The notes below the pieces were generated by a model. That model was given only the letters and a program-made list of their open reading frames with translations. It was not told the origin of the DNA and ran no database searches. Of a DNA stretch of 64,000 bases, positions 10,761-21,712 are shown in pieces. Position numbers and translations under genes: made by a program. Location of the stretch: NCBI RefSeq assembly GCF_032854445.1, contig NC_088298.1, positions 4,520,160 to 4,584,159 of the forward strand, given 5' to 3'. The stretch is from Liolophura sinensis (lineage: Eukaryota; Mollusca; Polyplacophora; Chitonida; Chitonidae). How positions within the stretch are numbered: the stretch's first letter is position 1; each line of letters opens with the position of its first letter.

Positions 10761-12075
10761 ATACCGGGCGGTAAATTCACCTGTGCTTCTATTTGCCTGC
10801 TGATGGGTCTTTAATAGGCGTCACTTGAAGGCGGCTTAACGCACATACTGTAGAACCTGTAGCGTAGCGGATTCTTGTGACGAGTCGGAAACATTCTGAC
10901 ATTTCTGAAAATGCAGTGATGTAAAATGTTCTCGGTGTTTCTAAAGAATCATTCGCGTCTGTCACAACGTGGAACTTTCACTTGAAGATAAACCTACATG
11001 TTCCAAGGATTTTAAGGCAATTTGAAATTTTGAGAAAAACATTGTGTGTTCGGCTGAAACCCTCTTCTCATACGTAGTGCCCAAAGTGGACTTCTAAAAT
11101 CCACTCAGAACTATATCGAAGGGGCGAAAAACAGTGGCCGGGAATTTAAGGTAAGAATTTTTCCTTTTCTGTACTTAAGTCCTTCTTTTTACAGTCCCCT
11201 TTTTACAGTCGCCTCCGCGCTTAATAATAGATAGCTCCTCTTCCACGAACGAAGTTTTATTATTTACACACTAGCTGTGGACTACCCCCGTGGGTCTGTT
11301 TAACGAGGGTATCCAGGTCAGAACCTCACCACATGACGTTGGAGAGTATCCCAGATGATTCCGGGCGAGAAAATCGCAGGCTTTCCCATCCAAATATAAC
11401 GAACACATCATAGTCTGTTTTCGCCCGCAGCCAAGAACACATTTTGTTTCGCTCTCCTCCGTCGTGTGAAGTAATCAATCTGATCGTAATTTCAGTCATC
11501 AAATTCAAAATGATCAGGTCGACCCACAAATAGCTTCCACGGTGGTATAGTTGGAATATTGTTAATTAGAGAGGGCATAATAGAGCCCTCAGGGGGTGTA
11601 TGGAGGGAGGCTGAACGCCTGTTTCGATGTGTTAAGAGTACCCCAATATGGAATTCTTTCGTGATGCTATTATTCACAGTCCATCAGTAACACAAGATTT
11701 TGTTACCCACTTTGATAGAACATTTCCTCAAACCAACATATCTGGATGTCGGTTTTAGATTTGCTTTTCACAAAACTGGTCGAATATATGGAAGAATCAG
11801 TGAATATTCGTTTTTATGCACAGTCAGCAATTTGGTTCACAATACGTTATTACAGCCTCTTGACTTCCATTTATGTAATATTATCGAAGATAATGTCAGC
11901 TAATGAAATAATGCCATCAGCACGATATCAGCTCGGTTTTGACTTCGACTTTTAATCTGGCCATTCACATGGCTACGTTTATAATGTCCATGCTTCAACT
12001 GGAGTAAGGTTTTAGCGTAAGCTCATTAGCATTTACGGTGTTTTTAAATTAATGTCTCTGTAGTTAATTGTGTTT
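10761..12075. other. Unassigned low-copy DNA
   Basis: No repeat family recognised. A donor-like AAGGTAAGAA occurs at 11148-11157 but without a supported exon. Short frames at 11326-11955 have no recognisable features. Confidence 0.35.
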
Positions 12076-12186
12076 GGGCCCCCGTGGCCTAGTAGTTACT
12101 CCATTAGCCCAGCGCAATAACCCAGGAGCCTCGCACCAATCAGGTCGCTAAATGTGAGTTCATGCTAGCTTCCTCTCAGATCTGAT
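12076..12186 (+). mobile_element. SINE A head fragment
   Basis: A tRNA-like head with box A-like TGGCCTAGTAGTT at 12085-12097 and a degraded box B (TGTGAGTTCATGC). The first bases of the core follow, then the element stops. The 3' two thirds are missing, which is the reverse of usual 5' truncation and indicates later deletion. Confidence 0.75.
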
Positions 12187-12958
12187 TGCTTTCAACGTAT
12201 TATTTAGTTATTCCTTAAATTAATATACACGCTTGACTCATTTTGCTAAAGGGACAGTGTGAATGCCTAGGGAGGGGGCAACGGATTGACAGCTTTATGA
12301 TAGACTTCCTGGCGTAAAGACACTTCATGTTAATCGCAGGAAGATTAACCCAGGTAACCCAGATTAGTCTATAGCACATATTCTCTAGCCAAGCACTTTA
12401 TGTCACTCTGCCAGGGATGACGTCGATTAAGTCGAAAATTCCAGATAGGCTGACAACGCCATCCAATTTGTTAAATCAGCTATAAATACAATAACGGCTG
12501 TCCTGAAACAGTGTCCATGACTAAAGACAGTGCTACAGTATACTTATATTGTTATACGAGAGCCTCTGTGTTTTGAGTTCGATTCCAAGTCTGAACTTTG
12601 AAGGTGTCACTTTTTTGCCATGTTTAGTGTCATGCCTGCTGTAAAAACTGGTGTCCTGACTGGTGTCATGTCAGGTGTCATATGTGGTATAAATCAGTAT
12701 TGCTGCACTGAACAGGTCCTACCATATACGCGCCAAGACACCGTCGTGACGTGACCGAAGTAGTGCTGAAATCAGTCTTAAACTCTAAATATAAACCCAG
12801 AAAACTAAGTGGAGAACAAAAACTATCTGTCAAATATCTGAGCAAATGTTACAAATCCACTGTAAAAGACTGTAGCATAGATAGTAAAATGATAGGTGAA
12901 GAGCTCTTCTTGCCTTGTGTTTAGGTGACCTTTTGACCTTTCTTAATTGCAATATTGG
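12187..12958. other. Mostly unassigned DNA
   Basis: Mostly unassigned. Phrases at 12640-12720 (TGGTGTCATGTCAGGTGTCA) loosely resemble the middle of SINE B but are too diverged to delimit. Confidence 0.35.
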
Positions 12959-13160
12959 GGCCTCCTTGACCGATGGGGTTAGCGCGGCATAATGACCCAG
13001 GAGCCTTCCAATGATGCAGTCGCTGTGAGTTCAAGTCCAGCTCATGCTGGCTTCCTCTCCGGCTATACGTGGGAAAGTCTGGCTGTAATCTGCGGATGGT
13101 CGTGGTTTTCTCCCACCATAATACTGGCCGCCGAACAAACAAACAAATTAATAAATTGCA
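12959..13160 (+). mobile_element. SINE A with internal deletions
   Basis: A tRNA-like head with box B GAGTTCAAGTCC at 13027-13038, then CTCATGCTGGCTTCCTCTCC and the core GCGGATGGTCGTGG. The GC-rich CCCGGGCTCTGCCCGG part and the shared 3' block are deleted. It ends in AAAC/AAAT repeats at about 13135-13160. Confidence 0.85.
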
Positions 13161-13379
13161 ATTTTTTCCATATACTTCCCCATCGAGTGTGGGCGACATT
13201 AATCACATCAAGTTGTTGTCCCTTGTCGAGAGAGGGGATCCGAAGTGGATGGTTTGTAACTCCTTTCTGGAGACAATAGCCAGCATAACGACATACGTAA
13301 AGACAGCCATGGCAGGCAGGACTATGTCTTGGGTTGTATCCTCATGTGTTGCATCGTCGCGTTCTCATTGTCTTGAACC
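13161..13379. other. Unassigned DNA
   Basis: No feature recognised between SINE A and the 54-bp array. Confidence 0.35.
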
Positions 13380-14406
13380 ATGAGAGGACACTGTCTGTAC
13401 ACATCTAATGGCTCCTCGTCGTCGTATGACGCGGTGAGAAGACACAGTCTATACACATCTAATGGCTCCTCGTCGTCGTATGACGCGGTGAGAAGACACA
13501 ATCTATACACATCTAATGACTCCTCGTCGCCATATGACACCATGAGAAGACACAGTCAGTACACATCTAATGACTCCTCGTCGCCATATGACGCCATGAG
13601 AAGACACAGTCAGTACACATCTAATGACTCCTCGTCGCCATATGACGCCATGAGAAGACACAATCAGTACACATCTAACGACTCCTTGTCGTCATATGAC
13701 GCCGTGAGAAGACACAGTCTATACACATCTAATGGCTCCTTGTCGTCATATGACGCCGTGATAATACACAGTCTATACACATATAATGACTCCTCGTCAC
13801 CATATAACGCCGTGAGAAGACACAGTCTATACACATCTAATGACTCCTCGTCGTCATATGACGCCGTGAGAAGACACAGTCTATACACATCTAATGACTC
13901 CTTTTTTTGTCATATGACGCCGTGATAATACACAGTCTATACACATATAATGACTCCTTGTCGTCATATGACGCCGTGAGAAGACACAGTCTATACACAT
14001 CTAATGACTCCTCGCCGTCATATGACGCCGTGAGAAGACACAGTCAGTACACATCTAATGACTCCTTTTTTTGTCATATGACGCCATGAGAAGACACAGT
14101 CAGTACACATCTAATGACTCCTCGTCATCATATGACGCCGTGATAATACACAGTCTATACACATCTAATGACTCCTTGTCGTCATATGACGCCGTGATAA
14201 TACACAGTCTATACACATATAATGACTCCTTGTCGTCATATGACGCCGTGAGAAGACACAGTCAGTACACATCTAATGACTCCTCGTCGTCATATGACGC
14301 CGTGAGAAGACACAGTCAGTACACATCTAATGACTCCTCGTCATCATATGACGCCGTAATAATACACAGTCTATACACATCTAATGACTCCTCGTTGTCA
14401 TATGAC
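13380..14406 (+). repeat. 54-bp minisatellite array, about 19 units
   Basis: Each 54-bp unit contains AGAAGACACAGTCTATACAC, ATCTAATGACTCCTCGTCGT and CATATGACGCCGTG. Because 54 is a multiple of 3, one frame gives an 18-residue repeat (YTSNDSSSSYDAVRRHSL), broken at units with TTTTTTTGT or GTGATAATAC variants. The unit matches the 3' region of SINE B, and a SINE B tail follows it directly. This is therefore an in-place expansion of a SINE 3' segment, not a gene. GTGATAATAC variants recur in several units, showing higher-order copying. Confidence 0.92.
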
Positions 14407-14480
14407 CGAAAAATTGTTAACTACGACGTAAAACCCTAAACATACATACATACATTGATACGTACATTCATACATGCATG
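14407..14480 (+). mobile_element. SINE B 3' tail closing the 54-bp array
   Basis: GACCGAAAAATTGTTAACTA, then ACGACGTAAAACCCTAAACA, then CATA repeats. This is the SINE B 3' end expected just after the segment that was amplified. Confidence 0.75.
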
Positions 14481-14507
14481 TCTTGGATTGTCGTATCTTA
14501 AGGTTTT

Positions 14508-14675
14508 TGTTAGCATTATTGTACGAGGAAACCGTGTAGAGCCAAAGAGAAACCCACCACCACCTGCAGGTTGCTAACACACCTTCCCACGTACAAACAC
14601 ATAGGGACCGCATCGGTGAAAGGCTCCAGGTTTAATGTGCCGCGCTAGCATAATAATCACTAAGCCACCGAGGTC
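14508..14675 (-). mobile_element. SINE A, 3'-deleted
   Basis: Minus-strand SINE A head and core; the plus strand shows GAGGAAACCGTGTAGAGCC, CACCTGCAGGTTGCTAACAC and a tRNA-like end with CACTAAGCCACCGAGG. The shared 3' block and tail are missing. Confidence 0.75.
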
Positions 14676-15061
14676 AAACAGCTGAAGACTGTGCTTAGCA
14701 TCCGTACAAAACGCACATCAAAATCCGCAAGATAGATGTGATGAAATCCGCAGGGTTATGGGAACAGACAGCTTGTGAGGGGAGTTATCTCCGGCGCATG
14801 CGCCGGGCTCCACTAATGCTGGGAAGTAATCTCAACCGTTTGGTTCAAGCGCACACTCCAAACTGGGAACTGTCGATGTGGAGATTGGAAAATGGTGTGA
14901 TATAAATGACACCTAATATTACAATAGAAAAGCTTTCTCGCCTACTGGAATGGATTGAGCAATTGTTACCAGTGTGTGGGACATCCGGTTGACCTATTTA
15001 CAGCAATACGACTTATGACTGGTCAGTTGTTCTTGATTGACAGATCGATCTTGCCTTTTTC
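14676..15061. other. Low-copy DNA holding a dispersed short repeat
   Basis: Mostly unassigned. ACCAGTGTGTGGGACATCCG begins at 14968 and recurs at 24853. GACTTATGACTGGTCAGTTG at 15009 has an inverted, diverged counterpart near 21220-21262. This suggests a small dispersed element of at least 80 bp, boundaries unknown. Confidence 0.4.
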
Positions 15062-15200
15062 TGGGGCCCATTCCACAGACATTGCTGTCTTAAGTCAAAA
15101 TTTAAAACGTTGTTACAGTGTTTAGTTTTCGGTAATGGAAGTTGAAATTTTGACACATTTGTCTCAAGATAACATTGATGAGGGAGTCAAAGTTTTAATT
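15062..15200. mobile_element. Possible MITE-like element with GGGCCC end
   Basis: Starts with GGGGCCCATTCCACAGACAT. Imperfect inverted segments (TCTTAAGTCAAAATTT against AAATTTTGACACATTTGTCTCAAG) lie inside. The right end is not clear. Weak call. Confidence 0.3.
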
Positions 15201-16661
15201 TACAGGGCTCTAAAGTCATATCCCAAATTTTTGACTCGAATAAAAACTGGCTTCGAGCAGTAGGTTCCTGCGTCTTGAATTGTGGGCAAAATAGTAACCT
15301 TGTACTTGTGATTTAAAAGAGAACAACTGCCATTATGGCTTGGAGCCAGAGTAGTCACTGCGCGGAACACGCTACCGCCTTGAAAACGTGGCCATCGAGA
15401 ATTGGCTCTTTCATGGATATGGTTAAGTATGTCATTTATCTATACAACAAAAATGGTGGGGTGAAAACCCACTTGTCGACATTTACTTTGTTTTTAAGGA
15501 GAAATCTTCTTTTTCTTTCAAACGTACGTAGTTCTTAAACTTAAGTCCAATGCTTGTCAATAGGAGACAATATCTTGAATTGGGTGACGGGTAGGTGTCA
15601 TTGGGTTTTGAACCCTGGGACACCGTTACTTTTCATCCCATTCTGTAGTCATGTATAGTCCATTTGACCTGGCACAGTGTATCACAGTATGACTTTCCTG
15701 TCATTACACATTCTGTTTCACCCTCTGTGCCTGAATAGCGAAAACAGATCTGGATCGCTGATTAAAATGATTTACAATTGTCCCAAAAGCAAAACCACTC
15801 TTTTATTATTCATTTTTCGCATAAGGTTGATTTCACATCAAACAAATTTTCTCCATGCCTTGCTCTACTCCGCATATTTGTTCTGCTTTCACCTTGTGCC
15901 ACGACGCCGCGTCGCTAATTCACTGCTCCAGGCAGTGTTCATTGCCATCCTACACGGAATACACCCACGACTTGCAGCAGCAAGCGCAAATTGTGTGAAT
16001 TAAATAATGCTGTATTAAACTGCATTTGAAAGATACAGTCAATCTATTTTTTCCCCCAAGAATTACCACACGTTTTCCATTAAGTTTATGTCATTATTCA
16101 TGGGTGATAAAACTGTTGTCAAAAATAAATATTTATACGGTAGCTTGATGGGACCACATGTCAGTGGACGACGTCCCACCAGTTTCTTTGTCTTCAGGAA
16201 GTGTTTAACATAGATTATTATGCTTATGTTTACTACTACTTTCAAAAGGTTCCAATCTATTTGTATGTGTAGGCAGTGAAAACAGTGTTAAAAAGGTAAT
16301 GAAATATGGCCGGTTTTTATTGGAAAACAAATTGTTTCTTTCTTGTAGGAAATCATGCAAGACAAGATATTGATGATATTTGAAGAAAGCATTATGTAAT
16401 GGTCTTTTCTTATGAGTGTGCTCATTTGATTGTTCTTTATGGCGATATTGGAGTATGGCGTAAAGGTTGCATGACTTGCTTTTGGCAGCCATATTGAAGT
16501 ACTATGGCTATACCAGCCCATGTTAACAGGAATCCAATATGGTTGACTGGCTATTGCTCTTCTAAGGTGATGATGTAACATGCAATCTTTCTCATAGAGC
16601 CGTGCTAGAAAATTTGGTCTTATATTTGAAGCACAGATTACGGTATTGTATCGTTGACATA
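15201..16661. other. Unassigned low-copy DNA
   Basis: No repeat recognised. Several frames of 60-108 codons lie on both strands (15677-16003 +, 16205-16581 -), without recognisable domains and within chance length. Confidence 0.35.
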
Positions 16662-16820
16662 ATAAATATTTATGTATTTATTTATTTGGTTGGTGTTTTA
16701 CGCCGCGCTAAAGAATATTTCACCTATACGACGGGGGCAAACATTGTGGTGGGAGGAAACCGGGCAGAGTTATAAGACTTATTTATTTATTTGGTTGGTC
16801 GGTGTTTTACGCCGGCTCAT
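16662..16820 (-). mobile_element. Two adjacent 5'-truncated SINE A copies
   Basis: The first piece, 16662-16770, has an AAAT-type tail and the shared block (plus TTGGTGTTTTACGCCGCGCT), then the core to GGTGGGAGGAAACCGGGCAG. The second, 16780-16820, repeats tail and shared block only (TTGGTCGGTGTTTTACGCCG). Two tails in the same direction imply two insertions or a partial tandem duplication. Confidence 0.8.
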
Positions 16821-17599
16821 CGGACTAAAGCGTCGCCCTCGAGCTGAATTCCTGATCTAACCTAATCTTATTTCTGCCTTATGCCAAGACGATTAACGGG
16901 CAGTTAGTGAAAGGAAGTAGTTTTCGACAATTTCTCAGCACCCTTGAATTTAACCGTCGTTATATTAAGCACTAACCAACCAAATAAATAAATAACTAGA
17001 GCACACTTTATTACCATAGTTTATTGCACACTCTTACCTGGCTATTATATTAAACTGGATAAAACTATAGCCTACATTTAGCCAACTGGAGAAAAGATTC
17101 CCTTAGCGACTGCATTTATTTCAGATGCTGCCTTCGATTCACACCTCATTCTCATTGTTAACTTCCGGCCCTTTTTCCGCTTGTAGCCGGCGTGATTTAC
17201 AGCAATTTGCGTTCATTTAAGGGCGCACGAACATGCACTATAGAAGTATCTATCGACAAAGATAGCAAACTATATTTCAGTGTTCCTTTTTCCTTCGACG
17301 ACCACTAAATTGCAACGTGAGCTTTTATTTATTTTGTACTCATTTTCAGGAGACTCTGTCCTTAGAATAGGCGTCTATTTAATACCAGTTACATAAATCT
17401 ACAATATCGATAAAATACCCGTGGCATCCGCAAACCTTAGCCCTGTGTCAGTTATTACTTGAATTAAAATCACCCCGGTTTACCGGCAGTATTGAAATTG
17501 TAACTTCGACAGATACCTAGTTGCTCACTGTCACACAGGAAGTGGAATCATTGCCACTCTCAGACAGAGAATTTTCAAGATTCCCTTCCTCGGGGCCTT
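16821..17599. other. Unassigned low-copy DNA
   Basis: No gene recognised. CCAACCAAATAAATAAATAA at 16977-16996 could be a very short plus-strand SINE tail. Confidence 0.35.
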
Positions 17600-17745
17600 T
17601 ATGGCAATAAGGGTTCGACAGTGCACTCTTGTGCATTCTTACACGAATTTCGAAATAGACGACTTGCTTTGCACCATTATATGTGATACATATAATTAAG
17701 ACGTACAGCATAGAGAGAAAAAACACAGCAGCGACGGCAGTGTGA
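17600..17745 (+). mobile_element. Family M left flank, duplicated at 23.6 kb
   Basis: The sequence from 17600 through AATTAAGACGTACAGCATAG is nearly identical, in inverted orientation, to 23564-23700. It leads into a 48-bp motif that is interrupted at 17745 by SINE C. Confidence 0.8.
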
Positions 17746-18070
17746 TAGAGTGAGTGAGTGCTTACGTTTTAACGTCGTACTTAACAGTGTTTCAGTCATA
17801 TGGCGACGAAGGCGTGTTTAGAGTGTATGTAATGTGCCTCCTTATTGAAGAACTTCCCCCGCTCCTTTATCTAGTTCTGCTTCACTGAGACGACTTACCG
17901 AAGGGAAGTAAGCCGCCCCGTCCCAGCCATCATACTGATACCGGTCAACCAGTCGTTGCACTATCGGTTTCCAACAGAACGCCTAGCGAGGACGCTGCAA
18001 CTTCCTCTTTTAAAGTTTTTTAAAGTCTTTTTTTAAGGTGTTACTCGATCCAGGTTTGACCGTGAATCTA
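17746..18070 (-). mobile_element. SINE C inserted inside a family M 48-bp array
   Basis: Minus-strand SINE C. The tail ACTC repeat is at 17746-17760, the shared 3' block at 17765-17790, and the body (plus AAGTAAGCCGCCCCGTCCCA) follows. The element is 5'-truncated within its tRNA head near 18070. Both sides are 48-bp-type repeat: GCAGTGTGATAG on the left and GCAGTATGAAAG on the right, probably a diverged target-site duplication. The array therefore predates the insertion. Confidence 0.85.
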
Positions 18071-18545
18071 TCGCAGTATGAAAGAGGGTACAGCATAGAG
18101 AGAAAAACCAGAGGAGCGACGACAGATTGATAGACGTACAGCACAGAAAGAAAAACCAGAGGAGCGACAGTTTGATAGACGAGCAGCGACGACAGTGTGA
18201 TAGAGGGTACAGCATAGAGAGAAAAACCAGAGGAGCGACGACAGTGTGATAAACGTACAGCATAGAGTGTAAAATCACAGCAGCGAAGACAGTGTGATAG
18301 ACTGTACAGTATAAAGAGAAAAATGAGAGGAGCGACGACAGTGTGATAGACGAACAGAATAAAGAGTAAAACCAGAGCAGCGACGACAGTGTGACAGACG
18401 TACAGCATAGAGAGAAAAACGACAGGAGCGACGACAGTGTGATAGATGTACAGCATAGAGAGTAAAACCAGAGCAGCGACGACAGTGTGAAAGACGTACA
18501 GCATAGAGAGTAAAACCAGAGCAGCGACGACGGTTTGATAGTTCG
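18071..18545 (+). repeat. 48-bp array inside family M, about 10 units
   Basis: Units of about 48 bp contain GTGTGATAGACGTACAGCAT, AGAGAGAAAAACCAGAG and GAGCGACGACA. Some units are shortened or carry insertions. Three minus-strand frames of 99-184 codons stay open together because the unit has no stop in those frames. They are not genes. Confidence 0.92.
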
Positions 18546-18660
18546 CAAATGGTCACTCCTAGCCAGTGAAGCACAGCCTCTTGTCAATTTACCTCAGTTA
18601 GGGCTTTATTCTAACTGTTCGAGTGAATGCATAAATAGTACCAAATTACAGGCCACGCAC
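18546..18660 (+). mobile_element. Family M right flank
   Basis: GCAAATGGTCACTCCTAGCC, CTCTTGTCAATTTACCTCAG and TTAGGGCTTTATTCTAACTG match the right flank at 7.7, 42.0, 54.7 and 63.3 kb. Confidence 0.8.
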
Positions 18661-19102
18661 AAATATATATCACACATGGAAAAAATTTACCAAATGTCAG
18701 GGATTTACTCTGGACGTTCTGGCTTTCTTTACCCATAATACACTGGCCAACAAATGTCAACAGTTTTATGGCTGGTTTCTCACAGGTTAGAGAATTTAAG
18801 CACCAATGTTTATTGGTCTTGGAATGTTTGGGACTGAGCTACGTTAACAATAATTGTCACTTATGGATAATTGATAAGGGTCTGAGAGGACTATACCTAA
18901 CATCCGGCTGAACGACGATCGGCTTCCTGCTATTGTTCTCTCCGATGTGGAATCAACCTGTGGTCTTGTGAATACTGTCCCTGCACACGGCATGCTCTTC
19001 GGCAACATAAATCCATTGCGTGACAAGTGCAGTTCAAGGACGTACAACTTGTACGCCTTGCACCACTGACTGACTTGCGTTTGATTTTTCTTTTTTTCTT
19101 TC
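18661..19102. other. Unassigned DNA
   Basis: No feature recognised. A 111-codon minus-strand frame (18844-19179) overlaps the SINE B head and looks like noise. Confidence 0.35.
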
Positions 19103-19470
19103 AGACCGCTTCGGTGGCCTAAGGGTAAAGCGGTCGCCTCGAAGTCGGCAAACCGTCGATCAAACCCGGCTCGGGTCATCCCGAAGACGTTATAAATGAT
19201 ACTTGTTGCTACCTCGCTTGCCGCTTAGCACTAAGAGGTTATAGAGCAAGGAAACAGGACTGGTTGGCCCAGAGTCTGTATAATGTGACTGGGTGGGGTG
19301 ACATGTCTGGTGTCTTCGGTATGACATTTCAGCGGGGTACCCAACTCTTTTTGGGCATGGACTCTGCAGTGCCACAAGAAGACATGGTATAAACATCTAA
19401 TGATTCCTCATACCCATGTGACTGACAAAATGTTAAGTAAGGCGTTAAACCCCAAACATACATGCATGCA
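19103..19470 (+). mobile_element. SINE B, full length
   Basis: The tRNA-like head begins AGACCGCTTCGGTGGCCTAA (19103-19122) and has box B CGATCAAACCC near 19157. The body contains GAAACAGGACTGGTTG and GACATGTCTGGTGTCTTCGG, and the pre-tail part GAAGACATGGTATAAACATC corresponds to the 54-bp unit. The shared 3' block AAGTAAGGCGTTAAACCCCA and a short CATA-type tail follow. It is the closest in-window relative of both the 54-bp and 106-bp units. Confidence 0.9.
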
Positions 19471-19560
19471 AAGAATACAGCTTGGAGAGTAACACCTGAG
19501 CGGCGACGAGAGCGTGATAGTTGGAAAATGGTCAAACGTAGTCTCAGTGTCCCTGGAAAC
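19471..19560 (+). mobile_element. Family M copy with one 48-bp unit
   Basis: AATACAGCTTGGAGAGTAAC, GAGCGGCGACGAGAGCGTGATA and GTTGGAAAATGGTCAAACGT form one 48-bp unit plus the start of the right flank. It directly abuts the SINE B tail. Confidence 0.7.
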
Positions 19561-19585
19561 CACAACTAGTTACCTCTACTGATTA

Positions 19586-19812
19586 TCACGGCCCTCGGGG
19601 GTTAGCCTAGTGGTTTGCATGCTAGTGCAGAGTAGTGACCAAGGCGGTCGCTGTGTGTTCACAGCTCATGTTGACTCCCTCTCCAGCGGGACATGGTAAG
19701 GTCTGCCATCAACCTGTGAAAGGTACTGGGTTTCTCTACCCAGTTTCTTCTCTCCATAATGGTGGCTGATGTCAAATATTCTTGAGTAATTTACTGTTAT
19801 TGACGTTAAATA
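19586..19812 (+). mobile_element. Diverged SINE A relative
   Basis: The tRNA-like head has GTTAGCCTAGTGGTTTGCAT. CTCATGTTGACTCCCTCTCC, a core palindrome TACTGGGTTTCTCTACCCAG, CTCCATAATGGTGGCTGATG and AAATATTCTTGAGTAATTTA follow in SINE A order. A different core sequence suggests a subfamily. Confidence 0.75.
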
Positions 19813-21005
19813 GCAGTTTGTGGTGGAAGTTGTGGTTTACAGAAGCATCACGCTGTTATTGAGGTAGAATGGACTGTACGCTGAAGTAAAATGATCGGAA
19901 AATGATCGTTCCGTTGTTAAGGTGGAATCATAATTTGTGGTGGAAATTGTGGTTTGGAAAACAGCTTTGCTGGTATTGGCGTGGAACGGGAGTGTGTTGT
20001 CAATAGTGGTTACCAAAAGAGCCATTCTACTGCCTTTGAGTCCAAGAAATATTCTTTTTCCTTTCAACCGTTTTTGTGGTGTGTGGTATATACCTCAGCC
20101 TGAATAGTCTGTTTTTTGCTGTTACGTTTTATGACTGGTGTAGCTGGAATCAGCCTGAAGAAATCTGATTCGAGACTCCTTTTGTTAGGTGGACACATAA
20201 AATACGGGGTACCCAATAGCTGGAGATATTCCGCTCTTCCTCAAAGCGCCTCCCGGGTCTAAGTCTTTGTTTTACGACAGCATAGAAGCCCCTTGTTTTT
20301 CCTGAGAGATCCGTTAGCGTTTCCCCATGACCCGATTGAATCTCAGTCACCCGCACTTCCCTTTGATGTGATAGGCGGAAATGAGATGGCGCCACCTAGC
20401 GGCAGTTGGGAAGCTTAAAGCCCTGCAGCGAGCTTGCCTCGTAAGGACACTCGATTCATCAATCTTAACGCTGCTGTCAATCAAACGAGACAGGAAAATG
20501 GAGAAAAAATGGCGAATCATGCTGGCAGAGCTGTAATTAATCGGCATGTCGCCTTGAACTATTGTCTAGGATGTCTCAGAGCAGTAAATGACACGTTAAC
20601 GAGTAGCTGCGTGTCAGGTGATATGGCTACCCGAGCACCGGGCGAGATATAATGGCCTGTATTAAGGGATAGATGATCCGTTACCTGTAATAGAATATCA
20701 GGTCTGTCTAAAGGCGAAATAAGCCTGTAATACGAATTCGTAATCCACACCTTTAAGAGAATTGCGAACTCGGAAATTTAGAAATGGGAAACGTAATAAT
20801 ACGTCAGTGTGTAACGATATGAGTGACCGGTGTTACGTTAAAAAAACACACACGGTGTGACGTTAAAAAACGTGATTTTGCGTGGCTCTAATTGGAACAG
20901 ATGATACAAGTGTAATCCAGTTAACGAGTGTTTATTTGTGTTTGTGATTTGGGTTGACGCATGTAGCAAATGTTTGTTTCTTGCTTTTGGATTGATTTCT
21001 GTCTG
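19813..21005. other. Unassigned low-copy DNA
   Basis: No gene or repeat family recognised. A minor direct repeat of GTTACGTTAAAAAA and GTGACGTTAAAAAA lies at 20832-20867. Confidence 0.35.
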
Positions 21006-21145
21006 TTTATTTATTTGTTGTTAACGCCATAAGCTAGTGACGAAATTTCAGTTATACGATGATGATCATGTTCATGAGGTAAGGAAAACGGAGTGTCGGG
21101 AGTAAACCACTGACCTTTGGCGAGTTTCTGGGGAAGTCAACCACG
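21006..21145 (-). mobile_element. SINE A-related variant (ACCACTGACCTTTGG type)
   Basis: Plus-strand TTATTTATTTGTTGTTAACGCC, TTCAGTTATACGATGATGATCA and AAACCACTGACCTTTGGCGAG parallel the SINE A 3' block and core but differ throughout. The copy at 57830-57985 has the same variant features, so the two define a subfamily. Confidence 0.65.
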
Positions 21146-21712
21146 TGTTTATGGAAGGCCAAGTGGTCTCCAGCGAACTTAACGTAAGACTATACATGAG
21201 ACCTATCCGAGCTGTCAATCAAGAACACGCAGTTGACCAGTCATCAGCAGTATTGTTTCAAATACATTATTTCAACACATTGGTTACAAATGTTCAATTT
21301 TTCTGTGACGTCATGACGTCACAATTGCTTTCACCGGGAATGGAATGAAAAGTAACATTGTCACGAGAAGGGTTTGTGGGACATCGGATGTGTTGGATCC
21401 ATCCATAGATCACCGCTAACCACTTATCGCCACTAAGGCCCAGAGAACCACGGAGGGTAGAAGCTTTTGGGATCGGATTTATAACATCGTTTTCAGTTTT
21501 GTTTTGGTCATTTCACTACAGTATCATTTTGTTGCTGGGGGATGGAGGGGGGTGGGGTGGTGGTATTACCGCCATATTAAATATGCCGTCACATATTGTA
21601 TATATACTCTCACAACAAGTCAAAGGCACAAGACTTAGGAAAAAGAAAACAAAAAGATGGATTTGTTTTTGGAGCCGCTGTACATCTCCGCCGAATATGA
21701 CTTCATTTCACA
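21146..21712. other. Unassigned DNA
   Basis: No gene recognised. The stretch near 21215-21262 is an inverted, diverged match to 15003-15050. Confidence 0.4.

Noticed and set aside
11148-11157. AAGGTAAGAA as a splice donor
   Set aside because: There is no open exon of credible length or matching acceptor nearby.
13380-13925. 181-codon frame with an 18-residue repeat
   Set aside because: The unit is a multiple of 3, so it stays open by construction. It derives from SINE B 3' sequence.
19586-19812. Independent new SINE family
   Set aside because: Head, flank phrases and the TTCTTGAGTA block follow SINE A order, so it is better treated as a diverged subfamily.
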